From assembly GCA_964459305.1 (NCBI GenBank), contig CAYWNA010000212.1:1-23266 (forward strand): a DNA stretch of 23,266 nt, given 5' to 3'. The stretch's first letter is position 1. Each line of letters begins with the position of its first letter. Shown in pieces: positions 1 through 7,233 of the stretch. The position numbers and the translations under genes were made by a program. The notes below the pieces were generated by a model, which was not told the origin of the DNA, did no database searches, and saw nothing but the letters and a program-made list of their open reading frames with translations. The stretch is from CAYWNA01 sp964459305. Lineage in GTDB: Bacteria; Planctomycetota; Planctomycetia; Pirellulales; Pirellulaceae.

Positions 1-138
1 CGAGTCGCCGTCGAAGTTGTAAATGATCCGCCGCTGGCGCGGCGAACGATCGGGTCCGGCGGCCACCGCGAGGTCCGCCAAACTTCCACCGAGGACGATG
101 GTCAGCAACATCACAACGACGCATTTCAACTCTCTCAT
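1..138 (-). CDS. Secreted TIM-barrel glycosidase-like protein, paralogue 0 (N-terminus only)
   Basis: Reading the minus strand from an ATG at 138-136, all 46 codons to the window edge are open. They give a Sec signal peptide (MRELK, then a hydrophobic stretch ending LADLAVAAG) followed by RRIIYNFDGDS. That last stretch matches RRVIYNNDGND at the start of the mature part of the protein at 1379-2986, and YRVIFNCDG in the paralogues at 15583 and 20971. This is therefore the beginning of a fourth member of the same family, transcribed away from the GntR regulator. The rest lies outside the window, so catalytic motifs cannot be checked. A GAGG upstream of the ATG may be the ribosome binding site. 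The family match is clear despite the short length, but whether the gene is intact is unknown. Confidence 0.8.
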   Translation of the reverse strand, partial: MRELKCVVVMLLTIVLGGSLADLAVAAGPDRSPRQRRIIYNFDGDS

Positions 139-188
139 GGCTGATGCCTCGCAAGCGGAATCAGGGTGTGTTGGGAAATTGCAGCGTC

Positions 189-219
189 CATTGTATCCGG
201 GTGCCGTCCGGATACAATG
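189..219. promoter_or_regulatory. Perfect 12-bp palindrome: candidate GntR operator over a divergent promoter
   Basis: Arms CATTGTATCCGG (189-200) and CCGGATACAATG (208-219) are perfect reverse complements separated by 7 nt. The palindrome lies between the divergent genes starting at 138 (minus) and 308 (plus). Each strand contains TTGTAT, 16 nt, then TACAAT, so the same element can be read as a weak -35 plus a good -10 in both directions. A regulator bound here would cover both promoters. Binding by the neighbouring GntR protein is inferred from position and symmetry. Confidence 0.6.
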
Positions 220-307
220 AAACTAAACAACTATTTTCAATCATGCAATTGTTCGCACGATTCGTTCCAGACAGGCGGCCTCCCGGCCCGACAGACGGTG
301 ATTCCCC

Positions 308-1174
308 ATGGGTAAGGCAAGAACACAAAACCTGGCGGATCGAATTTACGAACACCTGCACGAGCAACTCACCTCGCGCCAACTGGTGCTGGGTACACAC
401 CTCAACTCACTGCGGATTGGCCGTGAACTGGGGGTAAGCCACACGACAGTCAATAAAGCACTTGGCCAATTGATCGACGCCGGTTGGGTCCGCCGGGACG
501 AATGCCGACATCCGATCGTGGTTGGCTACCCTGAGAAGCAAAAACGCAACAGAAAACGTGAATTTGAATTCTTTAATCAGACGCAAAGTACGCATCGGAC
601 GCTCTACGAGTGGCTTCTGCGAGGCCGGCTCAGTCAGGGTGAGATGCTTGCCGCCCAGCCGATTGCCGACGAGTTGGGCGTTAGCGTGGGGACCGTCCGG
701 CAGGCTTTGGAATGGCTGACCAAGGACGGCGTGCTTGTACGGCTACCGCGATGTGGCTGGCAAGTTGCACTGATTTCGGACGACGATAGAACGGACATCT
801 ATCGTTGCCGACTGCAACTGGAACCGCTGGCGCTCAAGCGAGCTATCGCTCGCATCGACGAACAGGCACTGGACGAACTGGGCAGCGAAAACGAGCGCGT
901 GTTCGCGAGCCAAACCGCAACAGAATACGATCGTCGTCAGGCCGACTACAAGATCCACCGCACCATCGTGGACCACGCCGAGAGTCCGATTCTGACGGAG
1001 CAGTTAGACTTGCTTTTCCAGAAATCCATCCTGATGACACCGCTGCACGCGGAGGTCAACGAGGCCGCCTACTCAGATCACAAGACCATTCTCGAATGCA
1101 TTCGCCAGCGAGATGTGCGACAGGCAACGAAAGCATTGAAGAGCCACTTGAGCTGGGTGCTTCAAATGGGTTGA
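308..1174 (+). CDS. GntR-family regulator with two winged-helix domains and an FCD ligand domain
   Basis: A 288-residue DNA-binding regulator. Residues about 8-70 form a GntR-type winged helix (LADRIYEHLHEQ, IGRELGVSHTTVNKALGQL). Residues about 94-155 form a second one (LYEWLLRGRLSQGE, IADELGVSVGTVRQALEWL). The C-terminal half is a helical FCD (FadR C-terminal) domain with the usual metal/ligand residues: Asp213 and His217 (D-x3-H), His258 and His280. Most FadR-subfamily members have only one winged helix and about 220-250 residues, so the tandem head is unusual. FCD regulators commonly bind sugar acids or other carboxylates. The gene is divergent from the partial gene at the left edge, with a perfect palindrome between them, so autoregulation and control of the flanking secreted enzymes are likely but inferred. 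The start is the first ATG in frame, and its ribosome binding site is weak. Confidence 0.9.
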   Translation: MGKARTQNLADRIYEHLHEQLTSRQLVLGTHLNSLRIGRELGVSHTTVNKALGQLIDAGWVRRDECRHPIVVGYPEKQKRNRKREFEFFNQTQSTHRTLYEWLLRGRLSQGEMLAAQPIADELGVSVGTVRQALEWLTKDGVLVRLPRCGWQVALISDDDRTDIYRCRLQLEPLALKRAIARIDEQALDELGSENERVFASQTATEYDRRQADYKIHRTIVDHAESPILTEQLDLLFQKSILMTPLHAEVNEAAYSDHKTILECIRQRDVRQATKALKSHLSWVLQMG

Positions 1175-1378
1175 CCCGGTACACGCCAAACTCCTCACCG
1201 AGTTCCGCCTCCGTGCCAAGCCGTGCTCCGGAAGCCAAGCGGTGGTTTCCGATCCGGTCGCCGTCGAGAGCAATGGTCGATTGCTCATTGCATACTCGGT
1301 CAACAAGGTAGATATTGAATGTGGCGTTGTTCCGCTGAAAGTACTGTCGCGATAGTTGACACGTGAAAGGATGATCGA

Positions 1379-2986
1379 ATGCGAGTAATGATTCTGCGGA
1401 CGACGGTCCTTGCAGGATTCATGCTTCTGCTCTGCGCCCAGTTCGCGATAGCGGACCCTCCCGAAAGCGCGGAGATGGCTGTTCAGCGCAAGGAGATGAG
1501 GCATCGCGAGCGCCGCGTCATCTACAACAACGACGGGAACGACTGCTTCCTCAAGAGGCTGTCGAGTCCCGGTGAATTCCTGGAACAGCGCATCGAGCCC
1601 GCGCTCGGTACTCAGGTGGACACAATCTTCTACTGCACGCTGGTGACCACGTTGTACCAGCACGACACCTCCGTCGCCGAGAGCTGGGACGACTTAGTCG
1701 ACGCGATTCAATCTACGAACAAGCATGCGGTCAACGGCCGAGACAACATGCGGATGCTGCGGGCCGCGGGGAAGGACTGCCTGGAGCTGGTTGTCGAGCG
1801 GTGTCACGAGGCGGGCGTCGAGGTGTTCTGGTCGCATCGGATCAACGATATCCACGACTCTTTCACGCCGTGGTTGCTGTCACAGTGGAAGCGAGAGAAT
1901 CCGCAGTTATTGATGGGCAAGGCGGGTGATAACAAGAAGTATCCGACCGCGGACCCGAAGAAGCGGTGGACGGCTCTGGATTTCCAAAAGGAGGAGGTGC
2001 GCGACTATCTCTTTCGGATCACTGAGGAGATCTGCCAACGCTACGATATCGACGGGATAGAGATCGACTATTTCCGCAACCCGTGTTTCTTCCGGCCGAC
2101 GATGATGTCCAAACCTGTGACGCGCGCACAGACGGATCTTCTGACGGACTTTCAGAGACGCATCACCGAGATGGCTCGCCGGGAGGGAACGAAGCGCGGA
2201 CGTCCCATCCTGGTGGCGGTGCGTGTGCCGATGACCAAGCGCACTTGCCGGCACGTGGGAATTGACATAGGGGCGTGGCTGAGGGAAGGCTTGGTGGACG
2301 TGCTGGCGACAGGCGGAGGATATGTGCCTTTTACGATGCCGACGAAGGAGCTGGTCGAACTGGGGCATGCACACGATGTTCCGGTCTATCCGACGATCAG
2401 CGCATCGGGGATGAAGGCGCCTCATAACACGGACGCGCACTGGCGAGGGGCCGCGGCAAACCTCTGGCAGGCGGAAGCGGACGGGGTATATCTCTTCAAC
2501 ACGTTCCCGACGCAAGCCGGACACCCCCATTTCACGCAGCTCGGCGATCCCGCGGCACTTTCCGAAATGGACAAGATTCTCGCGATCGATAACAAGCCCG
2601 TCCGGTCGGGAGGGCTTACGCAAGGGATCACACAAGATCAGATCCTGCCCGTAAAGCTGGACTCTGGCGGCAAGTCGCGGCAGGTGACGCTCCCTGTCGG
2701 CGACCATATCGCTGGCGCCGCGAAGGCGGAAACGCTTTCGGGCGCGGCGCTGCGAATTCGCTTTGGCGGGACAGCGACCGACGACTTGGTTGAAGTACGT
2801 CTCAACGGCGAGCCGATCACCGCCGCGGGGCCGCCGGGCGACGAGGCCTGGGTTTCCTACGGCGTTGATCCGGCGAAATGGCTTCGTGGCGACAACATGC
2901 TTTCCTTCCGTATCACCTCGCGCAGCACAGGTCGGCAAGGCGAGATCACGGTGGAGGCCGTCGCGTTGAATGTGACCTACAAATGA
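1379..2986 (+). CDS. Secreted TIM-barrel glycosidase-like protein, paralogue 1
   Basis: A 535-residue exported protein. Residues 1-25 are a Sec signal peptide with a likely cut after AIA. The barrel begins with VIYNNDG (about 47-53). RINDIHD lies at 154-160, LDFQKEEVRDYLFRI at about 200-214, DIDGIEIDYFR at 223-233, RGRPI.VAVRV follows, and ADGVYLFNTFP is near the barrel end. The DG-x-E-I-D motif after a regular helix resembles the active strand of GHL10-type (PF02638-like) hydrolases, so Glu228, Asp230 and Asp225 are candidate catalytic residues. This is a distant resemblance. A C-terminal beta-rich domain of about 110 residues (DLVEVRLNGEPI..) may bind carbohydrate. GAAAGG upstream supports the ATG at 1379. 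It follows the GntR gene by 204 nt and is about 25 residues longer than paralogues 2 and 3. The substrate is unknown. Confidence 0.85.
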   Translation: MRVMILRTTVLAGFMLLLCAQFAIADPPESAEMAVQRKEMRHRERRVIYNNDGNDCFLKRLSSPGEFLEQRIEPALGTQVDTIFYCTLVTTLYQHDTSVAESWDDLVDAIQSTNKHAVNGRDNMRMLRAAGKDCLELVVERCHEAGVEVFWSHRINDIHDSFTPWLLSQWKRENPQLLMGKAGDNKKYPTADPKKRWTALDFQKEEVRDYLFRITEEICQRYDIDGIEIDYFRNPCFFRPTMMSKPVTRAQTDLLTDFQRRITEMARREGTKRGRPILVAVRVPMTKRTCRHVGIDIGAWLREGLVDVLATGGGYVPFTMPTKELVELGHAHDVPVYPTISASGMKAPHNTDAHWRGAAANLWQAEADGVYLFNTFPTQAGHPHFTQLGDPAALSEMDKILAIDNKPVRSGGLTQGITQDQILPVKLDSGGKSRQVTLPVGDHIAGAAKAETLSGAALRIRFGGTATDDLVEVRLNGEPITAAGPPGDEAWVSYGVDPAKWLRGDNMLSFRITSRSTGRQGEITVEAVALNVTYK

Positions 2987-3072
2987 TTATGTCGGCGGAA
3001 CCCCGCGGAAAAGGTCACGGCCACCTTTTCTCGCGCCCGAGGACACAAAACGATGACCATAGCAGAGGGAAC

Positions 3073-3721
3073 ATGCGTAGGAATTGGCGGATGTCACGAC
3101 GAACGCTCTTGCGCGGTGCCGGCGCGGCTTTAGCATTGCCATCCTGGCTGGCCATGGCCCCGGCCGCACACGCTGACGACGAAAAAGCCAACACGGGAAC
3201 GGTCACGGGCTGGAAAGAGAAGGACGACCGCACGATCGCCGAGATGTGCGAGTACATGGAGCGGGAGCGCCTGGATGCGTTCATCCCGACGTCCTGAACC
3301 GCGTCCTGACGAGGTCGTGCGTGTGGGAGCGCGGGAGGTCCCCTATCGAGAGGCGCGGCGCGATTTCGAGATTCTTCGACGCGTCCAGACCGAAGCATTG
3401 AATGCGATCCGGCCGGGCATGGATCACGTCGCGGCCAAGAAAGCCATCGATGCCTTTCGTGCCGCGGACACCGAGGCCAGAAAACACATCACCAAGTACT
3501 ACATCCACGGCGTCGGGTTGGAGGTCCATGAGGAACCCGTGCTGACGGGCTACGTGCCCACGCCAATTCCACTCGATGGCCCGATCTACTTCCGACCGGG
3601 TGCAGTGGTCAGCTCCGAATGGTTCACTCACCATTGGACCGTGGAGGAGCCCTTCGTGATGACCGAGATAGGATGGGAGCCGCTGATTGAGCTGCGAGGG
3701 CTGACGGCCGCGGACGCGTGA
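3073..3721 (+). pseudogene. Broken M24 peptidase-like gene with internal deletion and frameshift
   Basis: An ATG at 3073 behind AGAGGGA opens a Tat signal peptide (SRRTLLRGAGAALALPSWLAM) and then TGWKEKDDRTI, ending at a TGA at 3295-3297 directly after DAFIPTS. From 3292 another frame continues with PEPRPDEVVRVGAREVPYREAR to a stop at 3719-3721. Both parts match the intact paralogue at 12746-13879. There AFIPT and PEPDLDD are separated by about 450 bp, and 449 bp is not a multiple of three, so one deletion explains both the loss and the frame change. What remains is the signal, a stub of the creatinase-like N-terminal domain, and the C-terminal pita-bread part with GLEVHEEP and TVEEPFVMTE. 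The first metal-binding aspartate region is gone. It is very unlikely to make an active enzyme, although the two short frames could still be translated. Confidence 0.85.
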
Positions 3722-3886
3722 AAAAGGCGACCGGACATCGCGGACCACCTGGGCCGGCACTCCCCGCCTCAGCTACGACATGCGCAAAAGGTGGCCACTG
3801 TCGACGTGGACGGCGACGGACTGGGGGAAATCATCATGCCCGGAAGTGACGGTCTTGTGCGAGTGCTCAAGGCACGTTCAGACTGA
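3722..3886 (+). pseudogene. FG-GAP/VCBS-like repeat remnant fused in frame behind the M24 fragment
   Basis: The codons right after the M24 fragment's TGA continue open in the same frame for 54 residues to a TGA at 3884-3886. They contain VATVDVDGDGLGEIIMPGSD followed by GLVRVLK. The DVDGDGxxEII pattern is the calcium-binding signature of FG-GAP/VCBS propeller repeats, which are common in secreted planctomycete proteins and unrelated to M24 peptidases. There is no start codon with a ribosome binding site, so this is probably the last repeat of a lost gene whose upstream part was deleted. Confidence 0.5.
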
Positions 3887-3921
3887 TGAGCGGTTCTGTG
3901 CCGCGGCAAGCGAATGTTCTA

Positions 3922-4137
3922 TCAAACCGTGGGACGTGAGGACGTGAAATGTGCCGGTAGCGCCGGTAAACGACCGCGGCACGTACCAGCAAACGATCCA
4001 CTCTTGTAGCGCCCGTCGCTCGCCTCCACCGAACGCACTTCAAGATCTTGCGTTCGGCCGTCTTCCGTGTGCGCCACCGAACGACAAAGCAAATTGCCGT
4101 TTCCTACCTCGGTCGTGAACCGCCAAAGGTCGCGCAT
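3922..4137 (-). CDS. Small hypothetical protein, doubtful
   Basis: A 71-codon minus-strand frame beginning MRDLWRFTTEVGNGNLLCRS. I do not recognise the product. Its only support is that a second place nearby (minus strand, around 4372-4330) can be read as FTTEVTNAVCRS from a related DNA sequence, as if two copies of a short gene had existed here. No good ribosome binding site is visible. It could be a cassette gene of the attC-like element at 4452-4541, or non-coding repeat DNA. Confidence 0.2.
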   Translation of the reverse strand: MRDLWRFTTEVGNGNLLCRSVAHTEDGRTQDLEVRSVEASDGRYKSGSFAGTCRGRLPALPAHFTSSRPTV

Positions 4138-4138
4138 G

Positions 4139-4154
4139 GACGCTGCAGAGCGTC
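4139..4154. repeat. Short perfect hairpin
   Basis: GACGCT and AGCGTC form a 6-bp perfect stem around a GCAG loop, with no T-run on either side. It lies just upstream of the doubtful minus-strand frame. No function can be assigned. Confidence 0.3.
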
Positions 4155-4451
4155 AGTCGCGATCACCTCGTTAGGTTAAGCTGAGCGCAGTTAGTCACTC
4201 ATGACGGATACTCCTTGGCCACGTAGCAAGAACCGCAACGGGGGCGTGAGAATCGACTGTCTCGCGCACTCAATCTGACAACACGGATCGGCAATCTCGG
4301 CTGCGCCAACTGCAGCAGGTCGATGTGACCCGTGCAGATCGGCAAACCGCGTTCGTTACCTCGGTCGTGAACACTCCGCGCGCAAGCGAGTGGCGTATCG
4401 AGCAAGCGGTGGGCGACCGGGGCCCTGGGAGTTGATTGGAGAGCCGAGGCA

Positions 4452-4541
4452 GTAACGATTCGGTTAACCCGGCGGCGGCCAGACACCGTTGATTTCAATT
4501 CCGCCCCGATCCGCCGCTCGGGTTCAACCGACTTGTTAGAC
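4452..4541 (-). repeat. attC-like integron recombination site
   Basis: Two arms, 4453-4478 and 4511-4538, pair as TAAC, a 3-nt poorly matched spacer, TCGGTT, AACCCG and GCGGCGG, with 24 of 26 positions matched. The 3' arm carries two single unpaired bases. This is the layout of a folded attC site: R boxes ending TAAC/GTTA, L boxes, extrahelical bases on one arm and a variable loop (4479-4510). Read on the minus strand, the R'' box is GTCTAAC, which fits RYYYAAC. The opposite box, GTTACTG, departs from GTTRRRY. Length is about 90 nt, within the attC range. No integrase gene is in the window, so this would be a solitary or relic site. Confidence 0.45.
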
Positions 4542-4634
4542 CGCAGTGTTGTCCTCACTGACACTTGATTGCAGTGTCTCGGTGAAACATCGAACACGCA
4601 CGTTCAGTTTACAGGATCGGCCGGGCCAATTGAT

Positions 4635-4674
4635 ACCCACCGGATGCAAAGCCCGCCGGTGGGTGTTGGTTTTG
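4635..4674 (+). terminator. Terminator-like hairpin
   Basis: ACCCACCGG (4635-4643) and CCGGTGGGT (4656-4664) form a 9-bp perfect stem with a 12-nt loop, followed by the T-rich GTTGGTTTTGG. It sits upstream of the TPR gene promoter and could stop plus-strand transcription coming from the gene-poor region. The U-tract is interrupted, so this is only a candidate. Confidence 0.4.
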
Positions 4675-4709
4675 GCATTCCTGGCTGCCCCAAGAATCCG
4701 CGCGAATAG

Positions 4710-4739
4710 TTGCAGCCGTTCGCAACGAATCGGTATAGT
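4710..4739 (+). promoter_or_regulatory. Candidate sigma-70-type promoter for the TPR gene
   Basis: TTGCAG (4710-4715), 18 nt, then TATAGT (4734-4739). The -10 matches TATAAT at five of six positions. It lies about 45 nt upstream of the ATG at 4784, and CCAGGAAAGG at 4769-4776 is a good ribosome binding site. Assigned from the sequence pattern only. Confidence 0.4.
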
Positions 4740-4783
4740 GCGATTGGGGGCAAGCTTGTTCTGCTTTCCAGGAAAGGTCTGTT

Positions 4784-6904
4784 ATGAATCTCGATCGACC
4801 GTACTTGGGCTGCCGCGTATTGGGTTTTGCGCTGATTGTCTTCGCCGCCTGTCCGTGTTTGGCAAACGGCGATGCGGAGGATTACGAGCGTGGCATGAAG
4901 GCGCTCGAGGAATCCCAACGACAACGAGACTTCGAGCGCCGAAACGAATTGCTTGGCGAGGCGGAGGCTGCTTTCCGCGTGTTTTTGAAAGAAAGTCCGG
5001 AACACCCCTCGGCGTGTTCCGCCCGCACGCAAATCGGCAATATTCTCGTAGAACGAGCACGCATGCAGTTGGAACTTGCGCGGAATACGAACGGAAATGG
5101 GCAAGCCGAGGCTCGCCGGCTGTACGAGCAGGCCTACGAGAACTTCGAGACGGTAAGGGCGAAACTGAAATTAGTGCTGTCTAGGTTTCGTGGGCTCGGT
5201 CCCGCGGACGGCGAGAAATTGGCACGGCGCGATCGGTTGCGAGCCGATTACCTACAGGCCCAATTGCTGAAGGCGGCCGTGCTGGAGGAATCGGCGGATG
5301 CATATGATTCGAAAGACGAAAAGCGGCAAGACGTCCTGGTGAAAGCGGTTGGCGAGTATGGGGAGGTCTTCAAAAAGTACCGAACTCGGTTGGCCGGGCT
5401 GTACGCCCGCCTGTACGAAAGCCGCTGCCTGATGAAACTTGGCCAATGCAAGGAGGCGTTGGAGCGACTGGACGACTTACTCACGCAGCCCGACAACCCA
5501 GCAGCGTTTTCCACTCTCAAGACCAAGGCACTGAATCTGGCTATGGGATGCTGGCTCGATGATTCGATAAAGGAGTATCAACAGGCCACAGCCCGTGGCG
5601 ACCAGTGGCTGAAGAAATCCGGCGACCAGAAACCCGAATCGCGCGACTGGCTGGAATTACGGTTCCACTTGGCCCGCGCACATTGGCTGCTGATCGAATC
5701 GCTTGACGACGTTCCGCAGAGAGACGCACATCGCGAAAAGGCGAGAGACTTGGCCGAGTTCGTTGCGCGTCGGAAGGGAGCGTTCCAAGCCGATGCGCGG
5801 AAACTGCTGGCCGAAATCGGGGGCGACAACGCTGCCGCTGAGCCGTCTGAACCGAAGTCCTTTGCCGAGGCGAAGGCGGCCGGAAGGGAAGCACTGGACG
5901 AGATCAAGGAAATCAGCATGGAGGTGGCGGTTCGGGGCAGACTTGCGGCGGCGGTCGACGCCAAATCCGTCCCGAAGCCTGGCCCGTTGCAGTTGAAGCT
6001 GAAGCAAAAACGGGCCGAGGCACTCCGCCATTTTCAACTCGCCCTGAGACTGGCTGACCATCAGACGCCGAAGGAAGACGTCGATGTAGTCCGGTACTTT
6101 CTCTGCTATTTGCACTACGCGGATGGAGCTTACCAGAAGGCGGCCGAGGTGGGCGACGAGGTGGCGCGGAATCGTGACGCCACGGTCGGGGCGCGCCAAT
6201 GCGCGAAAATCGCCCTGGCGTCGTACCTGAAGGTCTACCTATCACAGTCGCCGAAAGGCGAAAAGGCCTGTGACGTGGTCAAACGGCTTGAAGCTTTAGC
6301 TAACCACATTCTCGATACCTGGCCCGATGAGCGGGAAGCCGTCGAAGCGTTGGACATGCTCGTTTCAGTTTTGCTCAGGGAAGAACGCGTCGACGATTCG
6401 GTTGCCTACTTCCAGAAAATGCCTCCCGATTCACCACGCCGCAATCGAACCGCTATGCGTTTGGGCACGTCATTGTGGAGGAGTCATTTGCTGGGAGTCC
6501 AGCGTTTGCGCGCATGGGAACAAGATGGCGGTCCTGGGCCGGATACGGACGTAGAAGCCGTGAAGAAACAAGTGGCCAAGACCAAAGAACAAGCCAAGGC
6601 TATCTTGTCGGACGCGATCCACCGCGCACGCGACTCGAAAGACATAACGCAGGAAGTTGTGACGGCTACCCTCTCGCTGATTCAGATTTACCTGGAATCC
6701 GGGGGATTCGAACGGGCCATTCCCTTGTTGGAGGATCCCAAAATCGGACCGCTCACGTTGGTTCAAGGTAACCATCCCGCGACCCAACGCCCCTTCGTCG
6801 CTCGTGAGATCTACAAGACGGCAATCCGAGCGTACGAAGGCGTGGGCGACGAAGCAAAGGCAAAGCCACTCCGCAAATTGCTGGAGGAGTCAGAAGACGA
6901 CTAA
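4784..6904 (+). CDS. Secreted TPR-repeat protein
   Basis: A 706-residue protein with a signal peptide (hydrophobic RVLGFALIVFAACPCLANG, about residues 11-29). The remainder is almost entirely alpha-helical and rich in Ala, Leu, Glu and Arg. Repeated helix pairs of TPR type are visible, for example RNELLGEAEAAFRVFLKESP near 38-57, ARRLYEQAYENFETV near 109-123, and the CKEALERLDDLLTQ and GAYQKAAEVGDEVA segments. Such proteins act as periplasmic or surface scaffolds, and no catalytic motif is seen. GGAAAGG just upstream of the ATG fixes the start. The gene has its own promoter candidate and no tight coupling to neighbours, so a role in the surrounding carbohydrate locus is not evident from sequence. 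The C-terminus (RKLLEESEDD) looks complete. Confidence 0.8.
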   Translation: MNLDRPYLGCRVLGFALIVFAACPCLANGDAEDYERGMKALEESQRQRDFERRNELLGEAEAAFRVFLKESPEHPSACSARTQIGNILVERARMQLELARNTNGNGQAEARRLYEQAYENFETVRAKLKLVLSRFRGLGPADGEKLARRDRLRADYLQAQLLKAAVLEESADAYDSKDEKRQDVLVKAVGEYGEVFKKYRTRLAGLYARLYESRCLMKLGQCKEALERLDDLLTQPDNPAAFSTLKTKALNLAMGCWLDDSIKEYQQATARGDQWLKKSGDQKPESRDWLELRFHLARAHWLLIESLDDVPQRDAHREKARDLAEFVARRKGAFQADARKLLAEIGGDNAAAEPSEPKSFAEAKAAGREALDEIKEISMEVAVRGRLAAAVDAKSVPKPGPLQLKLKQKRAEALRHFQLALRLADHQTPKEDVDVVRYFLCYLHYADGAYQKAAEVGDEVARNRDATVGARQCAKIALASYLKVYLSQSPKGEKACDVVKRLEALANHILDTWPDEREAVEALDMLVSVLLREERVDDSVAYFQKMPPDSPRRNRTAMRLGTSLWRSHLLGVQRLRAWEQDGGPGPDTDVEAVKKQVAKTKEQAKAILSDAIHRARDSKDITQEVVTATLSLIQIYLESGGFERAIPLLEDPKIGPLTLVQGNHPATQRPFVAREIYKTAIRAYEGVGDEAKAKPLRKLLEESEDD

Positions 6905-7233
6905 ATGCCGTAGTTGCATAAGACGTAGCCGGATTGCCTACTACGTCCATCAAATCACGGACAAAATCGACGAATGCCGCGGCGAGAGGTATAGGGCGCC
7001 GGTGGGACAGGCTGCGATGCATTTGGCGGCAACTTCGCCGAGTGCATCCTCCACGGTACCCACAATCAGTGTCGATGTTCTTGATGTGAAAAGCCAACGG
7101 TCGCTTTGCCTAAACGAGGCGCTCCTTCATGCCAAGGCGAGGCGTGACCCAAAGTTTCTTTGGCTCTGGGCTGTCGACATGGACGTCCCGGTGGCGGCAG
7201 CGAAAAGGTCGGCCATTTCAGCTTAGTAGCCTC
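6905..7233. other. Non-coding stretch, nothing recognised
   Basis: Open frames exist on both strands, but none has a recognisable domain, ribosome binding site or a supporting neighbour. I see no clear repeat or hairpin. It may contain unrecognisable remains of the upstream part of the amidohydrolase relic that follows. Confidence 0.4.

Larger units (their letters stand above)
3887..4783. other. Gene-poor region of about 900 bp
   Basis: No convincing full gene on either strand. Contents: a small doubtful minus-strand frame (3922-4137), a 6-bp hairpin (4139-4154), two copies of a 16-bp motif (4105-4120 and 4357-4372), an attC-like imperfect inverted repeat (4452-4541), a terminator-like hairpin (4635-4674) and a promoter candidate (4710-4739). 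The pattern is that of decayed or exchanged small cassettes. Confidence 0.5.

Noticed and set aside
1907..2938. 343-codon minus-strand open frame
   Set aside because: Antisense to TIM-barrel paralogue 1. Its translation is Arg-rich with no domain or signal.
3719..3721. Programmed stop-codon readthrough into the FG-GAP-like tail
   Set aside because: The upstream gene is already a frameshifted pseudogene and the intact paralogue ends at the same place without a tail, so chance in-frame joining is simpler.
3899..3908. 10-bp palindrome TGCCGCGGCA
   Set aside because: G/C-only palindromes of this length are expected by chance in GC-rich DNA, and there is no gene start nearby.
4199..4597. 132-codon minus-strand frame as a cassette gene
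   Set aside because: It reads straight through the attC-like hairpin, and the FTTEV-like similarity is in another frame, so I do not count it as a gene.
4546..5184. 212-codon plus-strand frame overlapping the start of the TPR gene
   Set aside because: It runs through the promoter and hairpin region and is out of frame with the TPR gene, which has a good ribosome binding site and signal peptide.
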